IMG/VR virus record: IMGVR_UViG_3300043774_000468
Span: 1 to 37,112 of that record
Strand: one strand, 5' to 3'
Length of the DNA: 37,112 nt
From: a virus
The notes under the pieces were generated by a model. It did no database searches and was not told where the DNA came from. It saw only the letters and a program-made list of their open reading frames with translations. Positions 21,022-29,145 of the stretch are shown piece after piece (the first letter of the stretch is position 1; each line of letters begins with the position of its first letter). Both the position numbers and the translations under genes were made by a program.

Positions 21022-21837
21022 ATGTCTGATGTATTTGACGGCGCAATTGCGCCCGTAGAAACGCCGGTAGCTACACCGGAACCCGTAGCGCCAACTCAGG
21101 AAACCACGGCGGCTCCTGAAGTTACAGAAACGCCGGAAGCCCATGAAAAGATGCTATCTCAATCTGAGGTAGACAAGATCGTTCAGAAACGGCTCGCAAA
21201 AGAATCTCGACGGTTCGAGCGAGAGGCTAACGAACGCGCACAACTGATGGCACGGGCACTTGCTGCCGAACGTCAGTTAGAAGTGACGCAACCAAAGCCA
21301 CAAGCCGCACCGGATGGGAAACCTAACCTGTCCCAGTTTCAAGATTACGAAAGCTACACCGAAGCCCTAACCGATTGGAAAACCAATCAAGCTATCGAGA
21401 GGCGTTTTGCCAACGAGAATCAAAGACTGCTGCAGTTTCAAGAACAGCAGTTAAACGCCAAACGTGCTGAAGCATTGCGCCCCAAGATTGATGAGGCCAT
21501 TAGCAAGTATGACGATTGGGCTGAAGTTGCGACTACCTTTGCCATGCCTCAGATGATGGAAGAGGCGGTTTTGGAGTCGCCATTGGTGGCTGAAGTTGCC
21601 TATTTCCTCGGGCAAAACCCGAACGAAGTAAACCGCATCGCAAGGCTGTCACCAGCCGCGCAAGTTCGTGAGATTGCCAAGATTGAGACAAAGTTAAGTG
21701 CGCCCGTCACACCAACCAACGCACCACCGCCCATTAAACCCAATGGCACAAAGGCAACTGTCAAGACAGACACCTTTAATCTGCCGTGGGATCAGTTTGT
21801 TGCTAATCGACGCAAAGAGATGGCGCGGTTTAAGTAA
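21022..21837 (+). CDS. Head scaffolding protein
   Basis: 271 residues, ATG start. An acidic, Pro/Thr/Glu-rich N-terminal segment (ETPVATPEPVAPTQETTAAP), then a long charged helical region (KIVQKRLAKESRRFEREANE), and a short basic C terminus (NRRKEMARFK). This design and the place between portal and coat fit a P22 gp8-like scaffold, whose basic C terminus binds the coat protein. It is expected to leave the prohead before DNA packaging. Confidence 0.85.
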   Translation: MSDVFDGAIAPVETPVATPEPVAPTQETTAAPEVTETPEAHEKMLSQSEVDKIVQKRLAKESRRFEREANERAQLMARALAAERQLEVTQPKPQAAPDGKPNLSQFQDYESYTEALTDWKTNQAIERRFANENQRLLQFQEQQLNAKRAEALRPKIDEAISKYDDWAEVATTFAMPQMMEEAVLESPLVAEVAYFLGQNPNEVNRIARLSPAAQVREIAKIETKLSAPVTPTNAPPPIKPNGTKATVKTDTFNLPWDQFVANRRKEMARFK

Positions 21838-21859
21838 CCTCTAAACCAAAGGAAAAGAA

Positions 21860-23089
21860 ATGAGTAATACATTAAGCACCATTGATATGGTGGCCAAAGA
21901 GGCGCTGCGTATCGCGCACGAAAAGGCCACCTTCGTGGGTACAACTACCCGCAGCTACGACGATTCTTACGCCAAAACAGGCGCAAAGATCGGCGACACA
22001 CTCCGTTTGCGTAATCCTAACCAGTACACGGTAACAACTGCTTCGCGTGTTATGGACGCGCAAGACCAGGAAGAAACCACGCAATCGTTGACCGTTGCGT
22101 CTCAGTACCACGTTGACATGCGTTTCAATTCGACCGAACTTGCTTTGTCTATCGACGAACTGAGCAAGCGTTACATTGAACCCGCTATGTCTGTCTTGAC
22201 CTCACGTATTGACGGTGATTGTCTGTTGGCCGCTACCCAAGCCACCTACAACGTCGCTGGTACAGCAGGCACGGCAGTCGGCACGGTGACTTCTGGCTTC
22301 TCAGACACCTCCGCTATCGGTATTGCCCGCGCTCGTTTGAATCAGGGCTTGGCTCCGAAAGACGGCAACCGCTTCTTGCAGTTGGATTCCGGCACGATGG
22401 CATCCCTGACCAACGGTATCAAGCCACTGTTTAGCCCACAAGGTACAGTGGAGGAGGCATTCCGCGAGGGTTACATTGGCAAGAATCAGATGGCGACCTT
22501 TTACGAGAATGACCGCACCTACACGCATACCACGGGTTCGGACGTTACCGTTAACACATCGGCCTCGGCTGCAGTGACCAACGGTGGTACAAACATCACG
22601 ATGAACTCGACGGACGGCAACATTAACAAAGGCGACGTATTCACCGTTGCTGGCGTGTTTGCTTGCCACCCTGAGACAAAGCAGTCTCTCGGGTACTTGC
22701 AGCAGTTCGTTGCGACCGCCGCGTCTACTGGTGCTGTTGCTGTTTCGCCGCCTACTTTCTTGTCCGGTGCGAAGCAAAACGTCTGCTCCTCGGCAGGTGC
22801 TGTCTTGGCAACTACCGACTTTAACAGCAAGGCAATGACCTTCGTAGGGACGGCAAGCACCGCCTACCGTCAAAACCTCATGTACCACAAAGAAGCGTTT
22901 GCTTTTGTTACGGCTGATTTGCCGCTGATGGACGACGCGATCAAGTGTACCCGCATGAATCAAGACGGTCTCTCGCTGCGTGTGTGGCAAGCCTCGGATA
23001 TTCGCAACGACGAAATGTTGATGCGTATTGACATCTTGTGGGGCTTCCTCGCAATGCGTCCGGCTTGGGCTTCGCGTATCACGAACTAA
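21860..23089 (+). CDS. Major capsid protein, P22 coat type
   Basis: 409 residues, GGAAAAG before the ATG. The N terminus (ALRIAHEKATFVGTTTRSYD), GAKIGDTLRLRNPNQY and the inserted region from about 220 to 330, rich in Thr/Ser/Val, match the P22 coat family with its HK97 fold and I-domain. Many copies (415 in P22, T=7) form the shell. A terminator hairpin follows directly. Confidence 0.93.
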   Translation: MSNTLSTIDMVAKEALRIAHEKATFVGTTTRSYDDSYAKTGAKIGDTLRLRNPNQYTVTTASRVMDAQDQEETTQSLTVASQYHVDMRFNSTELALSIDELSKRYIEPAMSVLTSRIDGDCLLAATQATYNVAGTAGTAVGTVTSGFSDTSAIGIARARLNQGLAPKDGNRFLQLDSGTMASLTNGIKPLFSPQGTVEEAFREGYIGKNQMATFYENDRTYTHTTGSDVTVNTSASAAVTNGGTNITMNSTDGNINKGDVFTVAGVFACHPETKQSLGYLQQFVATAASTGAVAVSPPTFLSGAKQNVCSSAGAVLATTDFNSKAMTFVGTASTAYRQNLMYHKEAFAFVTADLPLMDDAIKCTRMNQDGLSLRVWQASDIRNDEMLMRIDILWGFLAMRPAWASRITN

Positions 23090-23091
23090 TC

Positions 23092-23114
23092 ACGGGGGCT
23101 TCGGCCCCTGTTTT
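23092..23114 (+). terminator. Intrinsic terminator after the coat gene
   Basis: An 8-bp stem (ACGGGGGC with GCCCCTGT, one wobble) with a TTCG tetraloop, followed by TTTT and a second T-run after CCACC. It would reduce transcription from coat to the downstream neck genes. Confidence 0.75.
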
Positions 23115-23134
23115 CCACCTTTTAGGAGCAAATC

Positions 23135-23383
23135 ATGGCAATTGCAACATCTTTTGAATCGTTGGGCTATAACAGCCCGGACGGTATGCAAATGGGCATC
23201 AGTTCAACCGACAAAATTGCGTTTTTTGGGACAACCCCCGTTACGCAACGCGCCGGAGCATCACAAGCAACTTCCGTTATTGGCACGGCATCCACTACCG
23301 CCCTGTCAACAGCGCAGATGGCATATCTGATCGAAATTGGTAACACACTGCAAGCGCTTGGACTTTGGAAAGGCGCGGCTTGA
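23135..23383 (+). CDS. Small head-associated protein
   Basis: 82 residues with AGGAG before the ATG. DGMQMGISSTDKIAFFGTTP VTQR and ALSTAQMAYLIEIGNTL: small phage head proteins with a D-K-I-x-F-x-G-T-T-P motif followed by a helical end are widespread, with unknown function. Possibly decoration or structural. Its end overlaps the glycosyltransferase start. Confidence 0.65.
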   Translation: MAIATSFESLGYNSPDGMQMGISSTDKIAFFGTTPVTQRAGASQATSVIGTASTTALSTAQMAYLIEIGNTLQALGLWKGAA

Positions 23384-24042
23384 GGGTTGCTCTATGCAGC
23401 CCTACTAGGGATAGACCGAATCCAGCCAATTTAGCGGCTTGGGAACGGTCTGTTCCTGCTCTTGACGCGGCGGGGTGGGAGCACTCCGCTGTGTGGGAGA
23501 TTGGTTGCCCTTACATTTCGGGGGCAAGGGCTACGGCTCTGGGTAAGTGTTTGAAATGGGGCGCTACGCACGTTGTCTTTATTGATGACGATATGTCGTG
23601 GGAACCCGAAGATTTAATTACCATTCTCGAAACAGAGGGCGACGTTGTAGCGGGGAATTATCGCTACAAAACACACGACGAAGTGCGCTTTATGGGCATA
23701 CCGTTACTTGGCCCCAATAAACGCCCGATGGTGCGTGAGGATGGCTGCGTAGACATGCTCGCTGTCCCTGCCGGCTTCCTTCGTGTGTCAAGATTGGCAA
23801 TTGCTCAGTTTCTTGTGGCATACCCTGAACTGCGTCTAGGCGATGAGGGGAACGTGGATTTATTCAACCACGGCGCACATAACGGCATTTGGTACGGTGA
23901 AGACTTTGCCTTTAGTCGCCGTTGGCATGAGATGGGTAACACGATTTGGTGTCCGCCCCGCTTGAATCTTGTTCACAACGGATCGAAGGGCGAGACCTAC
24001 GGCGGCACGTATCACGACTACCTCGTTAACTACAAACCATGA
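23380..24042 (+). CDS. Glycosyltransferase-like protein in the structural block
   Basis: 220 residues from TTG 23380, with GGAAAGG 6 bases upstream and TTGA overlap with the previous stop; a TTG at 23365 is the alternative. Family-2 fold features: beta strand then the metal-binding DDD in HVVFIDDDMSW (residues 69-71), an acceptor region, and WYGEDFAFSRRWHEMG near 180-195, matching the E-D-x-x-F motif of phage GT2 enzymes. Encoded between head and neck genes, so it may modify a virion protein or host surface. No ATG start exists before residue 72. Confidence 0.7.
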   Translation: MRVALCSPTRDRPNPANLAAWERSVPALDAAGWEHSAVWEIGCPYISGARATALGKCLKWGATHVVFIDDDMSWEPEDLITILETEGDVVAGNYRYKTHDEVRFMGIPLLGPNKRPMVREDGCVDMLAVPAGFLRVSRLAIAQFLVAYPELRLGDEGNVDLFNHGAHNGIWYGEDFAFSRRWHEMGNTIWCPPRLNLVHNGSKGETYGGTYHDYLVNYKP

Positions 24043-24050
24043 GATAAACA

Positions 24051-24224
24051 ATGATTCTCAGATTGATTCACGAAGAAAACGGGGCAACCCATGTCTACGA
24101 CTACACGCAGCTTAACTTGCATTTAGAGCGCGACTGGAAAGTAGACCCCAATTCGCCTGAGAACGCTTGGTATCTGCCGAAACCCACCGAAACCCCTAAA
24201 CGCGGGCGTCCGTTCAAAAAATAA
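24051..24224 (+). CDS. Small hypothetical protein
   Basis: 57 residues: MILRLIHEENGATHVYDYTQ, then a short acidic helix and a basic Pro-rich tail (TPKRGRPFKK). GAGATAA precedes the ATG, and its TAA overlaps the ATG of the gp4-like gene (TAATG), which argues it is translated. Family not recognised. Confidence 0.6.
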   Translation: MILRLIHEENGATHVYDYTQLNLHLERDWKVDPNSPENAWYLPKPTETPKRGRPFKK

Positions 24225-24922
24225 TGGCTACTTCAACCACTCTGATCGACCGTGCGTTACGTCTTTTAGTCCAGACCAACGCCGGCGAAGCGCCCACCAC
24301 ACAAGAGCGCACTGACGCCCTAGAAGCGTTGAACGCCATGTTGGATTCTTGGCGCAATGAACGGCTGATGTGCTACGCGACTCGCACGGAAAACTTAACG
24401 CTAGTCGCCAATCAGTCAAGCTACACCATTGGCCCTGCGGGGAATTTGGCCACAACACGGCCAGTCGAAATACTAGACGCATACGTGCTGAACAACGGCT
24501 ATTCGTATGACGTCCGGATGCTTAACCAGCTCGAGTACGCGGCCATTTGTGCCAAGGCTTCGTCATCGACATGGCCGGAATTTGCCTACTATCAGCCGTC
24601 AATGCCAACTGGCACAATATACGTCTATCCCGTACCCACAACTGGCTCTACGCTTGTTCTGCTGACTCGTACACCTGTTTTAGCCTTCGCGCTTGGGGAT
24701 ACCGTGACGCTCCCTCCCGGATGGGAGGATGCGCTGGCGTACAACCTTGCTATCCGTCTTGCCCCTGAATTTCAGGCGACAGTAACGCCCGATTTAATGC
24801 AAATTGCAAAAGAGACAAAAAACAATATCAAGCGCATGAACTCGCAAGCAATTAAAGCCTACACCGAATTGCCAATTTTAATTGGCGTGTATCGTTCTAA
24901 CATCATTACCGACGAACCGTGA
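24224..24922 (+). CDS. P22 gp4-like head-completion / tail accessory protein
   Basis: 232 residues. TTLIDRALRLLVQTNAGEAP at the start, LEALNAMLDSWRNERLMCYA and PPGWEDALAYNLAIRLAPEF are typical of the gp4 family that forms the first ring below the portal and is needed to hold packaged DNA. Overlaps the next gene by 4 bp (GTGA, the next start being GTG at 24919). Confidence 0.88.
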   Translation: MATSTTLIDRALRLLVQTNAGEAPTTQERTDALEALNAMLDSWRNERLMCYATRTENLTLVANQSSYTIGPAGNLATTRPVEILDAYVLNNGYSYDVRMLNQLEYAAICAKASSSTWPEFAYYQPSMPTGTIYVYPVPTTGSTLVLLTRTPVLAFALGDTVTLPPGWEDALAYNLAIRLAPEFQATVTPDLMQIAKETKNNIKRMNSQAIKAYTELPILIGVYRSNIITDEP

Positions 24923-27900
24923 GAACGCCTTTAGCAACATCTATCCAGTCTGAAGACGGCACATTAGCTAAAGGTGGCCGCGTTCAAAATGGACTGGTTG
25001 AGGCGATTGGTGAGTCTTCGGTAGTTCGTAAGCGTCCAGGCTTGGCTGAGGGCGTAGAAATTAGAGTTGGTACTGCTCAACTGTTGTATTGGTGGGCTGG
25101 CGTTATCAATAGCGTGATTGGGGATTATTTTACAAGTGGGGAAGATCTTTCCCCACTTCTTACAACTTGGAACCCCTCAGATAAGGGAGCAAACATAACT
25201 CTAAGCGGCTCTAATTTAGTGCAAGCCGCTTCCGGCATTGGATTGGTGCGGTCTTTCGCAAGTGATGTACCGACCAAATGGTATTGGGAAAATACGTTAG
25301 TCACAGTTGGCGGGGGTGGTCAAGCTGTAGGGATGGCAAATGCCACAGAGTCAACAGCAAACTCGCCGGGTTTTACGAACAACAGCGTTGCCTATTTCCG
25401 AAGTGGAGTAATTGTTAAAAACAACACCACTATCTTTACAGCCGCATCTCTTATTGCAGGGGATAAAATTGGCATTCTATGGGACGGCGTTGCCCGCACC
25501 ATTGCATTTTATAAAAATACCGTTCTGCAATACATCGCTACTGGCGCAAATGTCCCGTCGGGCGGGTTGTTTTCAATCGCGGGTGCAAATGCTTCCGGAG
25601 GTGGTTGGACGACCAACTGGGGAACGAGTGTGCTTTCCTACCCGATTGCAGCCGTTACTACAAATTTATTGCCAAGCAATAGTGGCCTTCAGTTTACCGC
25701 ACAAGATTCAGGAAGTAACGCTGCAACGTCTTTGCTGATGATTAAGAACGCATCACAAGCATGGACAGTTACTCCTGCGGGTGTGGTTACACAAATCACC
25801 GATGTTGACTATCCGGGCACGTACACGGTCACGGCAACAAGCCTTACACGCATAGGAACGGTGGCGACGGTCACGCTTCCGGTTGATGCAAACTTTCAGG
25901 TAGGTTCGACTGTCACGATAGCGGGGGCGACTCCGAGCGCGTACAACGGCGCACAGACGGTAACGGGGGTTACGCCGTCAACTTCTGTACCTGTTTCGTC
26001 GGTAAAAATTACGATTACGCGAAGCGGAACGACGGCAACCGCGACGACCGTGTCTGACCCGCACCCCTTTAAGACTGGCGATGTTGTGCCAATTACGGGG
26101 GCAGCGCAGCCGGAGTACAACGGCAGCTTTGCCATTACTTACATTAGCGCGACACAATTTAGCTTTACGGTTGCAGTGACGGGTGGAGGATTGACCTTAA
26201 TCCCGTCTCCTTCAGCTATCGTTGGATCATATGGCCCATTGGCTTACGTATCAAGCACGATAGGCAGCACAACTTATAGTGCAACGGTCGCAAGCACATC
26301 TACGCAAGACTTTGTCGTAGGACGGGTTTATTGGAATCCAATAAACAACGGGACATTTACTTGCGCACATTATACGGCTGGCGTAGCATCGCTGGTGGGC
26401 GGCGAGGTTGCTCAGTCAAACTACACAACTCCGTCCCCGCAAAACGTTCCGCCGACGCAGGCAACGGCTCCTGTTTTTTCGGGGCAAAGCATATCGGGCT
26501 TGACGGTGACTATAACAACAACCACCAATCACGGACTTCGCATTGGTGCGTTGGTGTATGTTGCAATGGGATCAAGCCCCGTAATATTGAACGCGGGCAG
26601 TACTGGTGTTTACGTTACCAGCGTCCCAACCGCAACAACATTTACCTATGATGTTGTTGGCGCTTATACGCCGACAACTAGCCCAGCAACACCCGCAACA
26701 GGAACAATCTTCGTAGGAACACCGGGAAGCGCCACGGGCTATTCGTTTACCTTTACCATTGCAGGAAGCCCTACGACCCCAGCTACTGGAACAATAACGG
26801 CTTCAGGCGGGAGAAACACAGTCCCCGGCATTGCGTACCTAAACGGCTATTTCTGCGTGATGGACGTTAACGGCGTGATTTACAACTCGGCGGAAGATAA
26901 CCCCGCGAGCTGGACGGCGCTGGAATATGTGACCGCCCAAGCGGAAAACGGCGCGGGCAAGGCGATAGCGAAGTCTCTGAATTACCTTGTTGCATTCAAA
27001 GAGTGGTCAACAGAGTTTTTCTACGATGCAAAGAATGAACCGCCCGGTTCCCCGTTTTCTCCGGTCGATAACGGCTTCACGCAGGTTGGCTGCGCTTCTG
27101 GCGACTCACTGGCAGAAGTTGACGGCGCGTTAATGTGGATTGCACAAGTCAGACAGCGTGGCCGTTCTGTATATGTGATGCGCGGTACAGACCAACAAAA
27201 AGTATCAACGCCGGATATTGAACGGATATTGAATCTTTCGACATTGGCGTCCGTTTTTGCGTATGGGTTGAAAGTTGACGGGCACACGCTGTACGTGCTG
27301 ACCCTTGTGGACTTGAACGTAACCCTAGTCTATGACGCTCAAAGCCAGACTTGGGTGCAATGGTCAACACTGACTGCGGCGGCATCGGTAAACGTCTCTA
27401 GTATTACGCGGGTGGGAACAACGGCTACGGTTACAACGGGAACCGCGCATGGTTTAAGTGACGGCGATCCGGTGACTATCGCAGGGGCGTCACAGTCAGA
27501 CTACAACGGCACATTTCAAATCAGTTATGTGTCCACCACTGTCTTTACGATTGAAGTCGCTAACAGCCCTGTGACTCCGGCGACCGGAACGATTACGGCA
27601 GTGCCGTACACGGAAAGCTACTTTAAGTTGACCAAGTACGCGAACGCGGGCGGGACTAATACGTTCCTGCATGAGTCGAACGGCTACACGTCAACGATGA
27701 GTAGTTCTGTGTATCAGGACAACTCCGCGCCGATTAACTTCACCATGCGGACGGCAAGGCTTGATGGTGGAAGCCTAAACCGTAAACAGCTAGGTCAGTT
27801 GTGTTTAGTCGGTGAAACTACGGGTGATACGGTGATGATTCGGTTTAGTGACGATGACTACACCACGAATTCGATTTACCGCAGATTAAGCATCGCAACA

Positions 27901-28008
27901 GAACGCCCCGCCCTTCGTCGGCTTGGGGCTTTTCGTCGTAGGTCATTTGAAGTCAAACACACGGGAAACACCGACCCACGTTTAGAAGCAATGGAGATAG
28001 GCCAATGA
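24919..28008 (+). CDS. P22 gp10-like neck protein with large insertions
   Basis: 1029 residues (GTG start), about twice the P22 gp10 length. The ends match gp10: N-terminal ATSIQSEDGTLAKGGRVQNG, and a C-terminal beta-propeller-like region (DSLAEVDGALMWIAQVRQRG, DIERILNLSTL, DPRLEAMEIGQ). Inserted are: (1) a SPRY/B30.2-like domain at about 80-235 (KWYWENTLV, VGMAN, GDKIGILWDGVARTIAFYKN); (2) four beta-sandwich-like repeats, each with x-R-x-G-T-x-A-T-V-T and Y-N-G-T/S-F, three of them at about 285-605 and one at about 830-890. The role is to plug the DNA exit channel; inserts probably decorate the neck. Confidence 0.85.
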   Translation: MRTPLATSIQSEDGTLAKGGRVQNGLVEAIGESSVVRKRPGLAEGVEIRVGTAQLLYWWAGVINSVIGDYFTSGEDLSPLLTTWNPSDKGANITLSGSNLVQAASGIGLVRSFASDVPTKWYWENTLVTVGGGGQAVGMANATESTANSPGFTNNSVAYFRSGVIVKNNTTIFTAASLIAGDKIGILWDGVARTIAFYKNTVLQYIATGANVPSGGLFSIAGANASGGGWTTNWGTSVLSYPIAAVTTNLLPSNSGLQFTAQDSGSNAATSLLMIKNASQAWTVTPAGVVTQITDVDYPGTYTVTATSLTRIGTVATVTLPVDANFQVGSTVTIAGATPSAYNGAQTVTGVTPSTSVPVSSVKITITRSGTTATATTVSDPHPFKTGDVVPITGAAQPEYNGSFAITYISATQFSFTVAVTGGGLTLIPSPSAIVGSYGPLAYVSSTIGSTTYSATVASTSTQDFVVGRVYWNPINNGTFTCAHYTAGVASLVGGEVAQSNYTTPSPQNVPPTQATAPVFSGQSISGLTVTITTTTNHGLRIGALVYVAMGSSPVILNAGSTGVYVTSVPTATTFTYDVVGAYTPTTSPATPATGTIFVGTPGSATGYSFTFTIAGSPTTPATGTITASGGRNTVPGIAYLNGYFCVMDVNGVIYNSAEDNPASWTALEYVTAQAENGAGKAIAKSLNYLVAFKEWSTEFFYDAKNEPPGSPFSPVDNGFTQVGCASGDSLAEVDGALMWIAQVRQRGRSVYVMRGTDQQKVSTPDIERILNLSTLASVFAYGLKVDGHTLYVLTLVDLNVTLVYDAQSQTWVQWSTLTAAASVNVSSITRVGTTATVTTGTAHGLSDGDPVTIAGASQSDYNGTFQISYVSTTVFTIEVANSPVTPATGTITAVPYTESYFKLTKYANAGGTNTFLHESNGYTSTMSSSVYQDNSAPINFTMRTARLDGGSLNRKQLGQLCLVGETTGDTVMIRFSDDDYTTNSIYRRLSIATERPALRRLGAFRRRSFEVKHTGNTDPRLEAMEIGQ

Positions 28009-28538
28009 ACGCGCTCGCGCAATATTTATCAATGTCATCTTACAAGCCGATTACTTCCGCGTGGGGTGGCTTTAATTCTGGTTCTGTTCCCGTCTTTAAC
28101 AGCGCGGGGCCGGAGTTTTACCGAGATTCCGAGTTAGACAGGGCAAATTTGTTGCGTAGCCGAGACCTTGATGCGGAGGATAGGCGATCAATGATTGAGG
28201 CCCGTAATCGCATTTCTCAGTCGTTTGGACAAATGCCAAATTTCTACGGCGAAGGCCCACGGATGCCGGAATATCAACAGCAGCCAATGTATCAATTTGG
28301 CGGGTTTAATCAACAACGGCAAATGCAGCCAATGTATCAATTTGATGGCGGGTTTAATCAACAACGGCAAATGCAGCCAATGTATCAATTTGATGGCGGG
28401 TTTAATCAACAACGGCAAATGCAGCCAATGTATCAATTTGATGGCGGGTTTAATCAACAACGGCAAATGCAGCCAATGGGTGATAACAACGCTCCCGCGT
28501 TTAATGCTCTTGCGGCTCTTGCTCGTCGGGGTTTGTAA
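28005..28538 (+). CDS. Ejection-region protein with Gln-rich tandem repeat
   Basis: 177 residues. The N-terminal 90 residues include a helix (YRDSELDRANLLRSRDLDAE), then a 16-residue repeat MYQF(D)GGFNQQRQMQP in four copies and a C-terminal helix (NALAALARRGL). It sits at the head of the ejection block. The repeat is disordered and Gln-rich. Function unknown; a virion-internal role is likely from position. Overlaps the next gene (TAATG). Confidence 0.65.
   Translation: MNALAQYLSMSSYKPITSAWGGFNSGSVPVFNSAGPEFYRDSELDRANLLRSRDLDAEDRRSMIEARNRISQSFGQMPNFYGEGPRMPEYQQQPMYQFGGFNQQRQMQPMYQFDGGFNQQRQMQPMYQFDGGFNQQRQMQPMYQFDGGFNQQRQMQPMGDNNAPAFNALAALARRGL
28287..28475 (+). repeat. 48-bp tandem repeat, four copies
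   Basis: A 45-bp copy at 28287-28331 (lacking one GAT codon) and three 48-bp copies at 28332-28475 are identical at DNA level. All differ by whole codons, so the array expands in frame. Sequence identity points to very recent expansion or assembly uncertainty. Confidence 0.9.
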
Positions 28539-29095
28539 TGGAAGCCCGTAACCGTCTCGCAGCACTTCTCAACGACCCGTCTAGTTTTGAGAACGACCCG
28601 TCATACCAGTTTGCCCGCGATCAAGGGCTATCTGCTACGGCTCGGTCTAACTCTGCACAACGCGGCTCCGGCAACGCTCTTGCGGCTTTGGCTCGGTATG
28701 GTTCAGGACTCGCCACGCAGGGCTATAACCAACGCGTCGACAGCCTTGGGCGTATTGCGGGACAAGATCAGCAGTACGACTTAGGCCAACAGCAGAACGA
28801 GAACACCCGCACACGTAACGCTAACGACTTTACAATGGGTACGCAGAGAAACCAGTTTGACTACTCGCTAGGCTTCCAACGCAACCAAAATGACCGCGAG
28901 AACAATCTGTTTAACTACGACTTGGGTATGGGTAGCAATTACAACCAATTCCTGAACAATCAGAACCAGTACAACTTAGGCTTGCAGCGTAACGCTACAG
29001 ACGCTTACGGCGCACAGACGCAGCGCGGCTCGACTAACGCTAACAACTACTTTAACCAACAGCGTAATGCGCTGTCCTTTATGGGGCGTACTTGA
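28538..29095 (+). CDS. Gln/Asn-rich ejection-type protein
   Basis: 185 residues. FENDPSYQFARDQGLSATAR with NSAQRGSGNALAALARYGSG recalls a family encoded in the ejection block of P22-like phages. The second half is very rich in Asn, Gln and Arg (NQNQYNLGLQRN) and could be flexible. Likely internal to the virion and delivered with DNA. Overlap TAATG upstream. Confidence 0.65.
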   Translation: MEARNRLAALLNDPSSFENDPSYQFARDQGLSATARSNSAQRGSGNALAALARYGSGLATQGYNQRVDSLGRIAGQDQQYDLGQQQNENTRTRNANDFTMGTQRNQFDYSLGFQRNQNDRENNLFNYDLGMGSNYNQFLNNQNQYNLGLQRNATDAYGAQTQRGSTNANNYFNQQRNALSFMGRT

Positions 29096-29145
29096 AGGCA
29101 CTACAGCAAGCCGCAAACTTGTCAGGCTTACGTTAAGGGGTTGTG

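Noticed and set aside
22301-22990. 229-residue minus-strand frame inside the coat gene
   Set aside because: Antisense shadow of the coat protein gene.
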